Assembly: GCA_030544235.1 (NCBI GenBank)
Contig: CM060464.1
Span: forward strand, 21,489,152-21,553,151
Direction of reading: 5' to 3'
Origin: Lepturacanthus savala
Lineage: Eukaryota; Chordata; Actinopteri; Scombriformes; Trichiuridae
DNA length: 64,000 bases
The notes under the pieces were generated by a model. The model saw only the letters and a list, made by a program, of their open reading frames with translations. It made no database searches and was not told the DNA's origin. Below are positions 24,601 through 36,439 of this stretch, one piece after another. Positions within the stretch are counted from its first letter, which is position 1; each line of letters begins with the position of its first letter. Position numbers and translations under genes: made by a program.

Positions 24601-27600
24601 ATGGTTGTAGACTTCAGAAGGAATTTTTATATCTAATAAAATAATATTTTATATATTTAGTAAGGTTATCAGTTATTTTTTTTATTTTAACTTATAAATA
24701 AACATGATTCTGATTTATGCAATGAAAGGACAGTAAACAGCATAAAAATGCACTTTGTCAAAATCAACATTTTCAGTTGTCAAATTTTGTTTTAACATTA
24801 CTTCATAGGAATATGTAGGATTTTGATTGCAGGGCTGCCACAATGACTGATACATAGTCTGTGATGCAAGTGTATTTATGTATTTATGTATTTATATTGC
24901 TGCTGTTTAGCTACTGAACTGAATCCTGGGCTACTGTATACATCAGTATATGTTCTTAATTGATAAAAGGGACACTTGATCGCACACGGATGAAAAGTTG
25001 TCATGTTATCAAGATATTGTTGATCCACCTTCCTGTTAATATCTCTACAACCCAGAATAAAGCTAGGCTTAAAAAACAGGTAAATCACTGGATTATTTCA
25101 TTTATGTCTTATATTACTCCTGAAAAAATATTGTTTTGAATACTAATATTTCTAGTACTTCTCTAAACCATATACGTTTTATTTCTCTTCCCCTATAATA
25201 ATACAAAAATAATAATAATAATTTGATATTATTGTGCACTACTGAGCTATGGTTGCTATGAATTATTATTATTATGAGGTTGAAGATATTACTTTTCCTT
25301 TTATTAGTGTTACGTTTTATGTGTTGATGATCTCCCTTTATAATGTTGTGTTTGGACTCCAAGAGGAGAGACAGATGTTTTATCATCGCCATGAAATGTA
25401 ATTAAATATAATATTATTTTGTACCAGAAAGAATGAACAAGAAAGATTGTTGAATCAAAAAGGGAAAAGTTATGTTTCTTATGCATAGAGTTCCAGATAT
25501 GCTTCGAGAAGGACACGCTGTAATTGCATTCTTTTGCAGTAGTGTTGCTGTCTTTGGTGCAATATCTTCTTATCTTATGCAATATCAAAGATTGAACAGG
25601 CTTTTGCAAAGCTACACAGGGCAGTAAACAAGTCTCATACTTTCCTTCCTTGTCTGTAGGTGACATTTACCAGAGTAGTTATGTAAGACTTGATTTGTCT
25701 CAGTGTGTGTTGCTTAATGATGTCAAGTCTGTTCTGTATTTGCAGGGGATATTGTGAGAGTAACTGTATATAAGTTATCTCATATTGCTCTGTACTGTAT
25801 TTTGCTGCCTGTGTTGTCTGTGCTGTTCAATTGCTGTGTTTCACAGTGGAAGGCCAAGGTGTGGGGGTCATGAGCTGACTATCCTGTGTGGTGACAGTGA
25901 CTCCTTCTTGCAAAATATTCACTGATTAATAAGTATAAGTATTCTGGTATTGTATGGTGTACACATGAGAGACATTTGTCTTTGTGTATGTCTTTGATCT
26001 TTTAGTTGGTGTAAACCCAACAGATATAAAAGAAAAATTTCTCTCAAGGGGTCAATAAACTTTATCTTTTTCTTGATGTAGGAGAAGCAGCATTCGATCA
26101 TGGACAGACCTTCATAGCTCAAAGTTTTATTTTTTATTTGAAATGGCCAGAAATCTACCAGGTAATAATTTTATTCCCCTGTAATTAATCATCAAACGCT
26201 GCATGGATTAGGTAGAAATGACGACAGAGTGACAGAGAGAAAGTTGCATTCACCTGCTTGAGCAGGGCCTCCACTTTGCTCTGGAGACCTCTGAACCCAA
26301 AGGGGGGCGGATACTGAAACAGGTCGTCAGGCAGCGGCACGTCCCTCCACAGGAAGGGCTGCGTCAGATAGCTCGAAGCAGAGAGTCGTGCTAAAAACTT
26401 CTGCCTGGTGCTGTCAGGCCGACACTGGCTCTCCAGGTAGCTGTGTACATATTCATGCACGAGCTGCAAATAAAACACAGGTTATGTAAACAGGATGTGC
26501 CAGAAGCTCTAATGACAATGATAATATTCTGTATTCATTAAGATCAGTGGTATCAAACATGAGGCCTGCTGAACAAACTCTGATCACTTCTGATAGCTGA
26601 CCTTCTTATGGGCAGGGTTGATGTGCCAGTCCAGGACTCTGGTCTTCTCTGTCTCCGTCCCAAACTGCGCTAGAGTGACCATCACCAAAACCAGAAAACC
26701 TAAAACAGCACCCACCACTAACACACGTCTGGACAGATGGACACAAACACACACACACACACACACACGTTTTTGTTTTTGCACTAACTAAAAAATAAAA
26801 TGTATTCCTATTATAAAAAGCACATACACATAATATTATACAATACCATCACATTAATCAACATCAGTATGTAGAGTTGGCTTCACATTGATGAAAATGT
26901 GTTTGTTAGTGATAAAAACAAACAGTATGAAATACTAGAGCTGCAATCATTAATTGATTATTTGCCAACTATTACAATAATCGCTATCTCTCTCTCAAAT
27001 TTGATTTATTTAGTCTCTTATAATAGTAAACAGCTATTTTCAGCTTTGGGAAACAGTGATTGACATTTTACACCAAATGTATAAACCAAATCATTTTAAT
27101 AATCAATCAAAGTGACTAACAAAATAGTCGTTAGTTGCAGTTCTTCTCCTACAGGAATTTCCCACACATAGCAACTTCTTAACATAAATGTATCTTTATT
27201 AATAACCAAGTTATAAATGAGTAATACATATTTTATAAAAAAAAAACATCGCAGGTGATAAAGCGATGAAATGACCTTACACTGTATGATATAATGCACT
27301 GAAGTGTGTCCCTATGCTCATATCCTACAATGTAATTAAGATAAATGAAGAAATTACTGATCTATGTGAATGTAACTATTTCTAAATACTTCTAATCCTC
27401 CACCTAACCTGGCTTATGTGGTGTAGCATCTCTGTTTGCTGCATCATGACAGTATCTAGCTGTGTTTGTGACTTAGTTGTGTTGGTTCTGTCAGGCTTGA
27501 TCGTAAAATGGATGGAGAAGAGGTCTTGATTTCCATGGTTCCATGGTTTACTCAGCCAAGCGGAGGACGTTTCCCCTTTTCTGGGTTCCATGTCTCCATG

Positions 27601-30600
27601 GGTAGTGGCACCATTGTTACCATCAGCATTGGTTTGGTTTGGAGGAGTTTGACGCCCTCTGTCACAGTGGTGAGGTTGTCCTGTCTGGGTTTTTTGTCGC
27701 GTGCGTTTCCCCTTGTCTCGTGCCAAAGTGTCTTTGTTCCTTCCCGATTATGGCACCCAAGTCAGCCTTCGTATCACACCCATTGCCTTGCCCATATGTG
27801 GTCTCTTTTTGTTGTAAGTTTTTTATAGCCTTTGTTTAGAGTTAGTTTTGATAGTGTTTCATAGCCTTGTCGTCCTGCAGGATTGTTTTTTGTTCTCCTT
27901 TATTATTTTCCTGGTAGTTTTTCATCCTTCTGGATCGTTTTTTGTTTTTTAGCTTTAGATAGTATTTCTAGTTTTCTCAGTAGATAATTAATTATGTTTT
28001 CCTCCTTCTGGAGCGAGTTTTGTTTTGTTAAAATTTTCCTAGTCAGTCCTTCCCACTTTTGGTGAAGCGCTTTTCTTTTGAAATTAGTTCCCCTTTTGTT
28101 TTCCGCCATAGCGCGAGTGCAGATAGAAAGATATTGTATTTAGTTCATAGGAAAGGTTTTTGTTTTGTTGTACATTTCATAGCTCCTTGTCGCTGCAGTC
28201 CGGGAACAATAAAACCCCTAACCCTGATTACCGCTTCTGAGTCCTCCTTTCGTTCTGAGCCTGACACCTTCCTTCTCATTTCTTTCATGGAATCTCCTTG
28301 TGGTACTTTGAAGATCAAAAAGAAAACCTGAACCACATTGGATGTTTGTAGTTTCCATCAGCAGGCAGACAGCTGAAGCTGGTTGACGATGGGTGTGGAT
28401 TTCATTTCTGAGGTCCAGCCTAAAGATCTCCTGAGACCTCAGCTTTTTATCAGTTCAAGCTTTTGGGTGTGATGTGGCCCCAGCTACACTAGTCTTGTTT
28501 TTTTTGTTTTTAAACCGAATAGATCCGGACTGGGGTCGCTACATGAATCTACTTGATCTGATATTTTTGATTGTCTCCACTTTATCCGATTTGACAAATC
28601 TCTAGATAAGTGCCATGTTGGTGTGGTTCAGAGGCCAAATTGGATACAAAAAAAATATAGATTTGTGTAGCTGGGGCCTAAAATGGAGCTGCACAACAAG
28701 TACTAACACTTTTGATATTTTAAGCACATTTTGCTGATAGCACTTCTTTTAATTTAATTTAATTCTAAAGGAGTATTTAAGGGTACAGTATTTCCACTTT
28801 TATTTAAGTAAAGGATTTGAATACTTCTCCCTCTGCTGGTTAGCGTAGACTAACATGTCCGTGTGGGCCCATAATGCTTAAAACTACATTCAGTGATGTT
28901 AATTTAGAGGCAGATATTTATAGTATAGTGACTTCAGTTTTTCTGTCTCTGTGTGAAATCTATTCAGTCTGGCTTTCATTGGGTTTATGGAAGTTGCAAG
29001 TTACAGTTTGAAATTGTTTAGTTAGGTGTCATTTGTTTCTTGTTCCCATTTCCAAATTGCTGTAGCCACTTCTCAGTTGCTTCAACTACAACTTTCTAAA
29101 CTTGTTAAGAACCACCTTGCTTTTAGACAAGTTGGAGCTGGTTAGAGAGACACATCATCATGCAGCCTTATAGGTTTCCACTTTCCCAAAACACAGACCA
29201 CACATCGTTCAGTCATTTCTTTCATTCACTCGCTCCTCAGCTAAAACATTAGAGCCGTGCTCGAAACACAGCATTCACACATGAGAAAAAAACAACCACT
29301 GATTTGTCCTGTTAACAGGTGTGTAACCCTCGCTGTCGCTCAACCGTTACGCTCACCTGATGCATGAAACTAGCTGAAACTACCGACAGCATCTGTCCCC
29401 ACAGTAAATCATCTTCTGAGCGTTTAATGGTTATTTATGGTTCTTTAGAAAGTTTCTGATGTAAGTTTTACTTTCATAATTAACTGATCTCTCTCTGTCC
29501 TGAATCACCTTGCATTTCTCTTTTTTTCCCTACAATGCTGGTCACTCACTCTTTTCTCTCTTTCTCTCTCCTTCATGCTTTTTTTTCTTTTAAAAGCAAG
29601 AGCCTTTGTTTTAAAAGTTATCAAAGAAGAGAAACATTATCTTTTCTTCCTAAATTGCTCCACAAGCACTTCCTGTTTTTGTGAAAGAACAGCACAGGCG
29701 ATCACAATGTGATTTGAATCCCTGTTTATGCATTTCAATATAAATTCATAGTCTATATGGTAACCAATACAAAATAGGGGAAACAATTAAGTTCATCAAC
29801 ATGCTAAATTCTGCCGGAATATTAATATGCATAAAAAAGATTATTCTAGTCTTATTTTGTGTGTTGTTTAATCCATAACTTTACTGAAAGTCACATGTTG
29901 AGTTATTTAATCATTAATCGTTAATAGATAATATGTTCCCTTCTACTATTAGTATTCATCCCATATTATGTATTGTATTATTTACTGTGTATTAACCTGC
30001 CAAGGGATGACTGATGTCTAATAGCTCTCCAGCTAAATCACACTGATGTGAAAACTGAAATGATTATTAATGTGCATTGTCCCTGATGAATAAATAAATT
30101 ACAAAGCAAATTAAAGACGTTCACTCTTTCCTCTTTCTCAACAAACTCACCCACCCCGTCATTCAGAGGATAGTAGATCCTACCTGCAACTCAGTGCTGC
30201 TTCTTCCTACCTTGTCCTCCCTGTCTTCCACAGCCAACTCCGCCTCATCCAGTATATGACGAGGTAAACCAGTCGCAAACGGAGACTCTGCTTTTCATTC
30301 ATTGTTGCCAGATACTTGGTGGCGGTTTATATATATTGTATATACATATACAATCACATCATATGTGTAGTCTGCCAAATCACTTCTTCATCTCTGTCTT
30401 TCTTTGGAAGTATGCGAAGGAAGTGTGTTGTTTCACTCTGGTTAACATAACAACAACAAACTGACACAGCAACAGTGTAATGCCATTGGTTCAGACACTG
30501 TTGGCTGAAACAGGTCTAGACAGAACATGTGATTATCCTGAGATGAATGACTCTATGTCCTTAAAAAAACAACAACTCACATTTATATTCATCAATTTTT

Positions 30601-33600
30601 CAAACACATTCTCAGACAGAATCCAATAGCTGGTCAAACAGAAAAATCTATAATTGCGCCTGAAAATGGTAATGAAACAATTTTGGAAGCGTCCCCAGTG
30701 GATAATTACACCCTAGCTCTTGTATATTACATCAAACACATAATTTTAGCTGTGAGTGGTTATGTCTAATAGCAAAATCTTGTAATACAGAATCTAATTT
30801 TGTCAGTAACTTGACCTTCATTGAAAAAAAAAAATAATAAAATCTTTGGAGCTGAAAAGCTCATGCACAGGATATTTTGACTGTTTTCCCAAGAAGGATT
30901 ATTTTATTTATTTTTTCTTGATTTTTTTTTTTATAGGAAAGTGTTAGTAATAGTTCAGTTGTGTCATACTCATGTCTGAGCTTTTAAAAACACTGACATC
31001 CTCGTCTGCATTGAGGCCCTGGTGATGCATTACAACTAACTTTTAGAAGACTTAACATGCAGTATTGAATATAAAGTTAGGGATGCACTGAAATTAAAAT
31101 TTGTGGCCGAAGCCGAATAGTATAAAAAGGCTTGGCTGAATACTGAATATCAAATGCAGTTGTTGAGTTTTTCACAATTTTTTTATATTTTATAAATAGT
31201 CTAGAATACATTTTAGACAGGTTTTCAAAGTAACATCACTGGTAAGTGCACATTCGACAGGAGAAAACGCTGCAAACATAGAAATGATACAAAACCAAAA
31301 ACACACATAAAACAAATGCAACAAAAAAGCTGCAGGAGAAACTAAGCAGAAGAAAAGACTCACAAAGTCGCACACACAACGTTGCACAAAAACGTCTCGG
31401 CCCGAATATTTTCGGTTACTGAATATTCGGTGCATCTTTAACATAAAGATCATGGCCTGTGCTACAGTAAATCCCGTACAGAAGATAAAAGAGGTAAGTG
31501 TTAAAGTCAGAAGAAAGTCTTTTTCACAGGTGAATCAGAGGTTGGGCGTTAGGGTTAATCGTGTAAACGGTGGAGAAATTTGCAAATACTGGATTCAAAG
31601 GAGATTCATCCCTTCCCTTTTAAAGGTATTTGTAAGAGTCAAGAAATCAGAAAATCAAAGGTTTTCTTTGACTTACAATAGATTTGAAAATGTTTCCATT
31701 TACTTTTGGCTTCCCTAAAATAAATCAACGCTTCACTCAGTTATGAAAGGTATAGCAGTGTTGTGTTTGAACACAGGCCAAACCTCACTTTTACTGAATG
31801 AAGCTTCATAATCCAACTTCTCTTACGGTGTCACTACTCTGTCATTATCTGATCAGTAAAAAAACAGATTGACCTAACCTACCTACCTAAAACAGAATAC
31901 ACCTAACTCTGGCATGTATCTCTGTAAGAGCTGACAAAATACAGCTTACAGAGATAGAAGTATGTAAAACTATAATAAACAGCTGTGCTTTTATGAGACT
32001 GGACTGTGGTCGGTGTACACGAGACTTCCGCTGCAACTCATAGTCCAAACTAAGTAGAAAACACCTTCGGTGCAAGATAAAAGCTTTACAGCATTATATA
32101 ATTATACAGCACTGAACTGCTGCCTGTTACACGTTCACCTAAAAGCATGTGCAAATCAACAGGAAATAGGACAAAACTGCAGACTTTGTACTCTGTTTGG
32201 CTGCTCAAAGGCAGCTGCACACAACGGTGAGGAAATGCACAAACTTCATAAACCGTAGCAAAATGTATAAATGGTTCTACAATTTCTAACAAGGGTCTAA
32301 TTCACACTGTATGCGGCTGAAGCTCAGGAGAGTGGATGGGGAAAATCACAGGTTTTAGTTTGACTTCGAATGTAACGTTAACAGAGTCGCGTGTGAATGG
32401 AAATCTCTCTTATCTACTCAGCTGTTGATGTTGCAGCAGAGCATGCCTAGGAGGATAAAGCCTGTTGTTGTTCTGATGTTTGGCAAACCCATTATTTATT
32501 CATTTGCATTCTTCCTCTTACACACCCTTGTGTTACTCTATTACAACCTAAGCACATCAGTTCTTTCACACAGTCAGATGACAAAAGGTAAGAGATAAGA
32601 TAAGGTTGTACCACAACACTTTTAGGAAGATAAGGAGAAAAGTAGAGTCCCTTTCCCCTGCATTATTTTTTCATATTTGAATCATTATTTCAAAAAGAGG
32701 GCAGCAGCAGGCTGTGTCAGCATGTCAGCTGATGCTTTTTTTATATTTGCACTAACAGACGACAGGTTTCTTGTTCTCCGTTATTTGACCTGCTGACGGG
32801 GCCGATGCGGCCGGCACAAATGTGAATATCAGCAGAGATCTTTGACCTTCTTTTAGACTCAGCCGCAGGCTGATAACCACCTTGATGCAGAGCGACACAG
32901 CCATGGAGTGAGATAATTCATTTGCATGATGTGAGTGAAATGCCAGCCTCTTCCCTTGCCGGTTTGAAAGAGAGTAAATGTCACATCGGCTTTTTGCACT
33001 AATAGAAAGTCTGAGAGCCCCTGTAAGATGACTGAAAGCAAACTGGACAACGCAACAGTGACTTTAGTCTCTAAGAGCAGTGGAGAGTGATGGCCCTCAT
33101 GGTTCACAGAGAACAGTGGGAGTCTTTGTGCTGCATTGTGTGAATGTTACCTGTGTGTTCCCCAGCGTTTAGGAAGCCGCATATTCTCTCTGAGGCTGGA
33201 TCCTGGGAACTCCTCTAGTTTCTCTGCTGAAGCCTGAAGCCCGCGGACTCTTAGGGGTCTGGTGCTGGAGACACACAGGAAGTCAGATACAGTCAAAATA
33301 TGCAAATTCATCCTTAGAGAACGATATGTGATGTTACTCAAACTCCACTACAGGTTTTCAGGATGATCTGTATGATCGTATGAGGTCATTTTGTATAATG
33401 AATACAAATTAACTCAGGTAGGTTCCTTCAGTTAAAGCTAAATATGACTACAGTTCTTATGCTTATTTTTACATGATCTTACATAGGCTAATTTACTGGA
33501 ATATATTTACTGGAACTTCAACTGCTTACATTTCTTATTCTTATTAGTATTATTAAAGGGAAAATTCAGACCAAAGGAAAATCACTCATGTAAATAACGA

Positions 33601-35268
33601 TATCCATAACTTTATATCTAAGTCCCATATTCAGTGGTGCATGAAGTACCTGAATGCCACACTACAGTACAAGTGCAGATTTATTACCAGAAAATGACTT
33701 TGGTGTAAGTTAAAGCAGGTGAGTCAAACTCAGTTTCATCCCTGGCCACATCAGTGTTCTGGTTTCCCTCAAAAGGACAATTGTAAAGATAATATATATG
33801 TTTGTATCTATGTATTATTATTATAAATGCTATATTAGATAATTGCATATCCACTCTTAATAGTGCTAGTAACAATTTGTTTGACAAGTTTTTTAAACAG
33901 AATTTAAAAATATGCTGATGCAGAAATGATGTTATTTTGTTGTTAGCGTCTAATTATTATAAATGCCGCAGCAAATGCCGCAGCAAAGCATCAGATATCT
34001 AGAAACTCATACATGAATAAGCTGATAACCACAATTAAAAATATTATTTATTTAATGGATTTTTTAAAGATTAGAATCCATGGTTTTGTGTTGCTATGCT
34101 GAATATTAAAGAATAGAAAGTACAAGAAAGTAGTGACAGATGTATTCCAACAAAGGAAAATAAGGAGAAACAGAAACGTTCCTGTTTTTAAACAACCTTT
34201 GTGGCCAATTGAGAAAAGATTTTGGAGTTAAAGTCGTACAAAAAACAACATGACCCGGGCCACAGAAAATGAGGTGGCCGGCCAGATTTGGCCCCCAGGC
34301 CTTGAGTTTGACACCTATGAGTTTAAGAATAGAATTAGAATATTACTTGAGTAAACATCTAAAAGTATCAGATCGTTCTTGTACTTAAGTATTAAAAGTA
34401 ATTTCCTGATATTAAATGTACTTAATTTAAAGCAACGATAAAAACCTAACAGGCAGTCAGACTGATTAAATTTATTCTCAGTGAATATTTATCACCTTAC
34501 CACGTGTAATCTGAATATTAAACTAGAACCGGCTTCAAAAACTATTAGTGACGTCACAAAGCGTGCTCGTATCAGCCGGTTTTCCACCGAAATTAAAATG
34601 TATATTGTAACGTCTGCACGTAACGAAAATGCTTAATAGAAATATATATATAAAGAAACTTTAGTAGATACAGATACTTTAATTATACTTACATTATGTT
34701 ATAACACTACATAAATATATGTATACTTAGGAAGGTCTCTGGTAACCTCGTATTGATAAATGTATTGATTAGTATTAGTAACCGGTGATAGTCATCCTAG
34801 TAGCAGCAATGGAGCGGGTTTAACTTTGGTTCCAGGTCAACATGGATTATTATGACTGATTCTGTTCTATCTCATCAATGAGTAACGTTATGGTAACGTC
34901 AGAGTAACGTTATCGTTATCACATGACTTCATTATACGGCTCCGGCTCGAGTAGAAAACGTCGTCACGCGAGGCTTTAGGTGCGGATACCGTAACGGAAC
35001 CGGACCACGGAGGGGAACCCGCCGACCCAACCCAGCGGCGGAGCGACAACGGTGACCAGAACCGTAATAAAACGCGCATAACGGACCGTTATCTGTAACG
35101 TGAGTTCTCTCGAGCTGCAACGACTCGGACAGCGACCGTTATATTGTTTTTCTGGTACCAACGGTTAACGTTACCGCGTGAACACTGTTCTGTATTCGGT
35201 GGTGTCGGTTGAACTAACCGTACACTGCGATATCGTCTAGAGTTAACGTCGGGGACTCACCTTTCCAT
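19360..35268 (-). CDS. st3gal5: Lactosylceramide alpha-2,3-sialyltransferase (GM3 synthase), complete
   Basis: The enzyme transfers sialic acid from CMP-Neu5Ac to lactosylceramide in the Golgi, making GM3, the root of most gangliosides. Eight coding exons: 35261-35268, 33151-33264, 26602-26728, 26254-26463, 24359-24492, 23606-23792, 21470-21628 and 19360-19617. They total 1197 bp, 398 aa; human isoform 1 is ~418. Type II layout: cytosolic tail 1-42, membrane anchor ~43-61, stem, then the GT29 catalytic domain with sialylmotif L from C169 (CRRCVVIGNGG), motif S from ~296 across the last junction, motif III HYYD at 350 and motif VS H366/E370. The C-terminus TDLTGGVHCSF and the stem WHINPAHKK are typical of ST3GAL5 rather than ST3GAL3/4/6. 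The neighbour polr1a agrees with vertebrate synteny. Confidence 0.95.
19965..20314. mobile_element. Second copy of the CTGCAAAAA-ended MITE
   Basis: Shares TCTTGTATTTAGTATGATTAG and the TTGGATTAATTGTACCA and GTTAAGATT...TTTTTTTGCAGTG end with the element at 6228-6535. The left end is eroded. It lies in the last st3gal5 intron. Confidence 0.55.
20921..21195. mobile_element. Palindromic MITE, complete copy
   Basis: Runs from GAGCTGCAACGATGAGTCGA to TTAATTGCAGTCCTATAG, with TATA on the left and CTATA on the right, possibly the target duplication. Core TAATCTTCTATAATAGTG. Confidence 0.7.
22007..22448. mobile_element. Non-autonomous TIR element (TAGTCTGG...CCAGACTA)
   Basis: The left end TAGTCTGGTCTAACC and the right end GGCTATGCCAGACTA are imperfect inverted repeats 440 bp apart. 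No transposase frame. In an st3gal5 intron. Confidence 0.5.
23606..24492 (-). CDS. st3gal5 exons 5-6: sialylmotif L
   Basis: Exons 24359-24492 and 23606-23792. Sialylmotif L spans the junction: CRRCVVIGNGGILRGLELG, then RFDTIIRLNSGPLGEFSTDVG. This motif binds CMP-sialic acid and supplies one Cys of the conserved intramolecular disulfide. It is followed by NRTSIRMSYPEG, with an N-glycosylation sequon (NRT), and the ST3GAL5-like LFVAVVYKAGDISW segment. Confidence 0.95.
26254..26728 (-). CDS. st3gal5 exons 3-4: membrane anchor and stem
   Basis: Exon 26602-26728 encodes RVLVVGAVLGFLVLVMVTLA, the single signal-anchor, then VLDWHINPAHKK. Exon 26254-26463 encodes the 70-residue stem through YPPPFGFRGLQSKVEALLKQ, which aligns with the PPFGF...SSKVQTLLE segment of mammalian ST3GAL5. 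The donor of exon 3 (GTCAGC) is slightly weak. Confidence 0.92.
26937..27143. mobile_element. Palindromic MITE, internally shortened copy
   Basis: AGAGCTGCAATCATTAATTG to GTCGTTAGTTGCAGTTCT; in an st3gal5 intron. Confidence 0.65.
27489..28266 (+). mobile_element. Possible solo LTR
   Basis: 778 bp that begins TGTCAGGC and ends GCCTGACA, perfect 8-bp inverted ends of the TG...CA type used by LTR retrotransposons. An AATAAA lies ~60 bp before the end (28207-28212), as expected for the R/U5 part. No matching 5-bp target duplication was found (GGTTC versus CCTTC), so this stays a candidate. Open frames inside it on both strands look fortuitous. Confidence 0.45.
28476..28678. mobile_element. 203-bp TIR element, GGCCCCAGCTACAC ends
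   Basis: Perfect 14-bp inverted termini (GGCCCCAGCTACAC / GTGTAGCTGGGGCC), no coding capacity. Confidence 0.7.
31078..31441. mobile_element. hAT-like MITE (GGATGCACTGA ends)
   Basis: Left GGGATGCACTGAAATT and right TATTCGGTGCATCTT form imperfect inverted repeats of the type seen in fish hAT elements. Confidence 0.6.
33151..33264 (-). CDS. st3gal5 exon 2: cytosolic tail, with internal start
   Basis: Encodes a basic tail, TRPLRVRGLQASAEKLEEF and onward, ending MRLPKRWGTH. A second in-frame ATG at 33182-33180 (A at -3) would give a protein 30 residues shorter that starts 11 residues before the membrane anchor. Human ST3GAL5 also makes N-terminal isoforms of different tail length, which affect ER/Golgi residence. 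Confidence 0.8.
33717..34316. mobile_element. hAT-like element (AGGTGAGTCAAACTC...GAGTTTGACACCT)
   Basis: A 600-bp non-coding element in st3gal5 intron 1. It ends with GCCTTGAGTTTGACACCT, a well-known fish and vertebrate hAT end, and carries GGCCACAGAAAATGAGG and CTGGCCACATCAG inside. A related short piece may occur near 26550. Confidence 0.6.
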
Positions 35269-35330
35269 GGATACCAGTATCGTTCCATAGCGGATGCCTC
35301 AACAAAATAAGTGATGCGTTTTTTTAACGC
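35261..35330 (-). CDS. st3gal5 exon 1: 5' UTR and first 8 coding bases
   Basis: Donor GTGAGT at 35260. Two ATGs are present. The outer one (35288-35286) opens a 13-codon upstream ORF that runs into exon 2 and stops there. The inner one (35268-35266, CC-ATG-G) is in frame with the enzyme through exon 2. The transcription start is not known. A CCAAT box at 35354-35358 lies upstream in a CpG-rich patch (about 34.9-35.4 kb). Confidence 0.7.
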
Positions 35331-36439
35331 CAGCTTCCTTTCTTGGTGAGCAGCCAATCAGCAGCCGGAACACTCGCCATCAATTCCGGTCTTTCGAAAT
35401 AAAAGCCTGGCCCCGACGTCTGGACAGCGAGTGTAACGCTTTCTCATTTAGAAGTGATATTTTATTAGTTTGTTGATAAGAGGACGATTTCGGTATAATA
35501 AATACAAATGTTACGTGTTTCAAATAGGCTTTAACTGACATTATTGAGCGTCTTTGGATTTGAGCGCCAAATCAGGGCCACCAGGGCTTCCGTGACGTTG
35601 TGATGTCACAACTATACAGTGACATTGGCCCTTTAAATGAGCCAATTACAAGAAATGTGCATAATTATCATTGGGGAAACAACAAAAAAGTTTTTTTTTC
35701 CAGAGCTCTAGAGGAAAGCTTGAGAGATGTAAAACTATTGAGAAAAGGAGGAAAGTATGACATATTCACAATAAATAAAATACATAATAGAATATAATAA
35801 TATAAATATGTTACTTACAATATGGGTTTTTAAATAAATAGGCAAAGAAACACAAGTACATTTTCAACTGAATTATTTAGGGTTTTAATAAAAATGTTCA
35901 ACTTTATTTTAATTATTAAATACAAAGATAACAAACATGTTTGTCCACCAGATCAGGGATATGCCTAGGAACTTTCTATATTTTTTCCTTATTGACAATA
36001 AATCTCACGTGCAGAGACAAATCAAAATAAAATTGTTACTTAAGTGTTGTGTTGATATATAGCATTCCTCTGTGCTGTATTTGTTTTTGATGTCACAAAG
36101 TGTAAGTGTAATAGTGGGAGGATTTCATTGTGTATTTAGCTCTGAATTTACACTTGAGATTTGATGACAATAAGAAAAATGTAGAAAATCACCAGCCAAA
36201 TCCTTTAAGTCGCCTCAGCAGTGCCGGCTCACATTCTCTTTCATATCAATTAGCTGATTGTGGATACAGTGCAGGAGGACACCACACATCCAAAGTACGA
36301 ACTGGGATGTGAATTGTTATTTTTATTGGTCTGTTGCAGAACAAGTGGTGTAAACGTCTTCTGATTCTGCAAAAGTGAAAGTGAATCTGGCTCCAACTCC
36401 ATGATGGAACCGTTGATACTGCGGTATGTTGTGTTTCTT
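35269..36439. other. st3gal5-polr1a spacer with st3gal5 promoter and polr1a 3' UTR
   Basis: About 1.1 kb. The right end (36300-36439) is the polr1a 3' UTR: on the minus strand AATAAA occurs at 36327-36322, ~115 nt past the stop, with another at 35908-35903. The left end (35269-35420) is CpG-containing and has CCAAT at 35354-35358, consistent with the st3gal5 promoter. Confidence 0.45.

Larger units (their letters stand above)
26729..33150 (-). other. Large st3gal5 intron, repeats only
   Basis: A 6.4 kb intron between the exon encoding the cytosolic tail and the exon encoding the anchor. No extra coding exon was recognised. It contains a palindromic MITE (26937-27143), a possible solo LTR (27489-28266), a TIR element (28476-28678) and a hAT-like element (31078-31441). 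The remaining sequence is AT-rich and unassigned. Confidence 0.5.

Noticed and set aside
27382..27839. Overlapping 60-114 codon frames on both strands
   Set aside because: They fall in or across the edge of the LTR candidate, have no recognised domain and no consistent splice context.
34888..35161. Three overlapping basic open frames near the st3gal5 promoter
   Set aside because: They come from a CpG-rich patch in intron 1, with three frames open at once and no similarity to any family I know.
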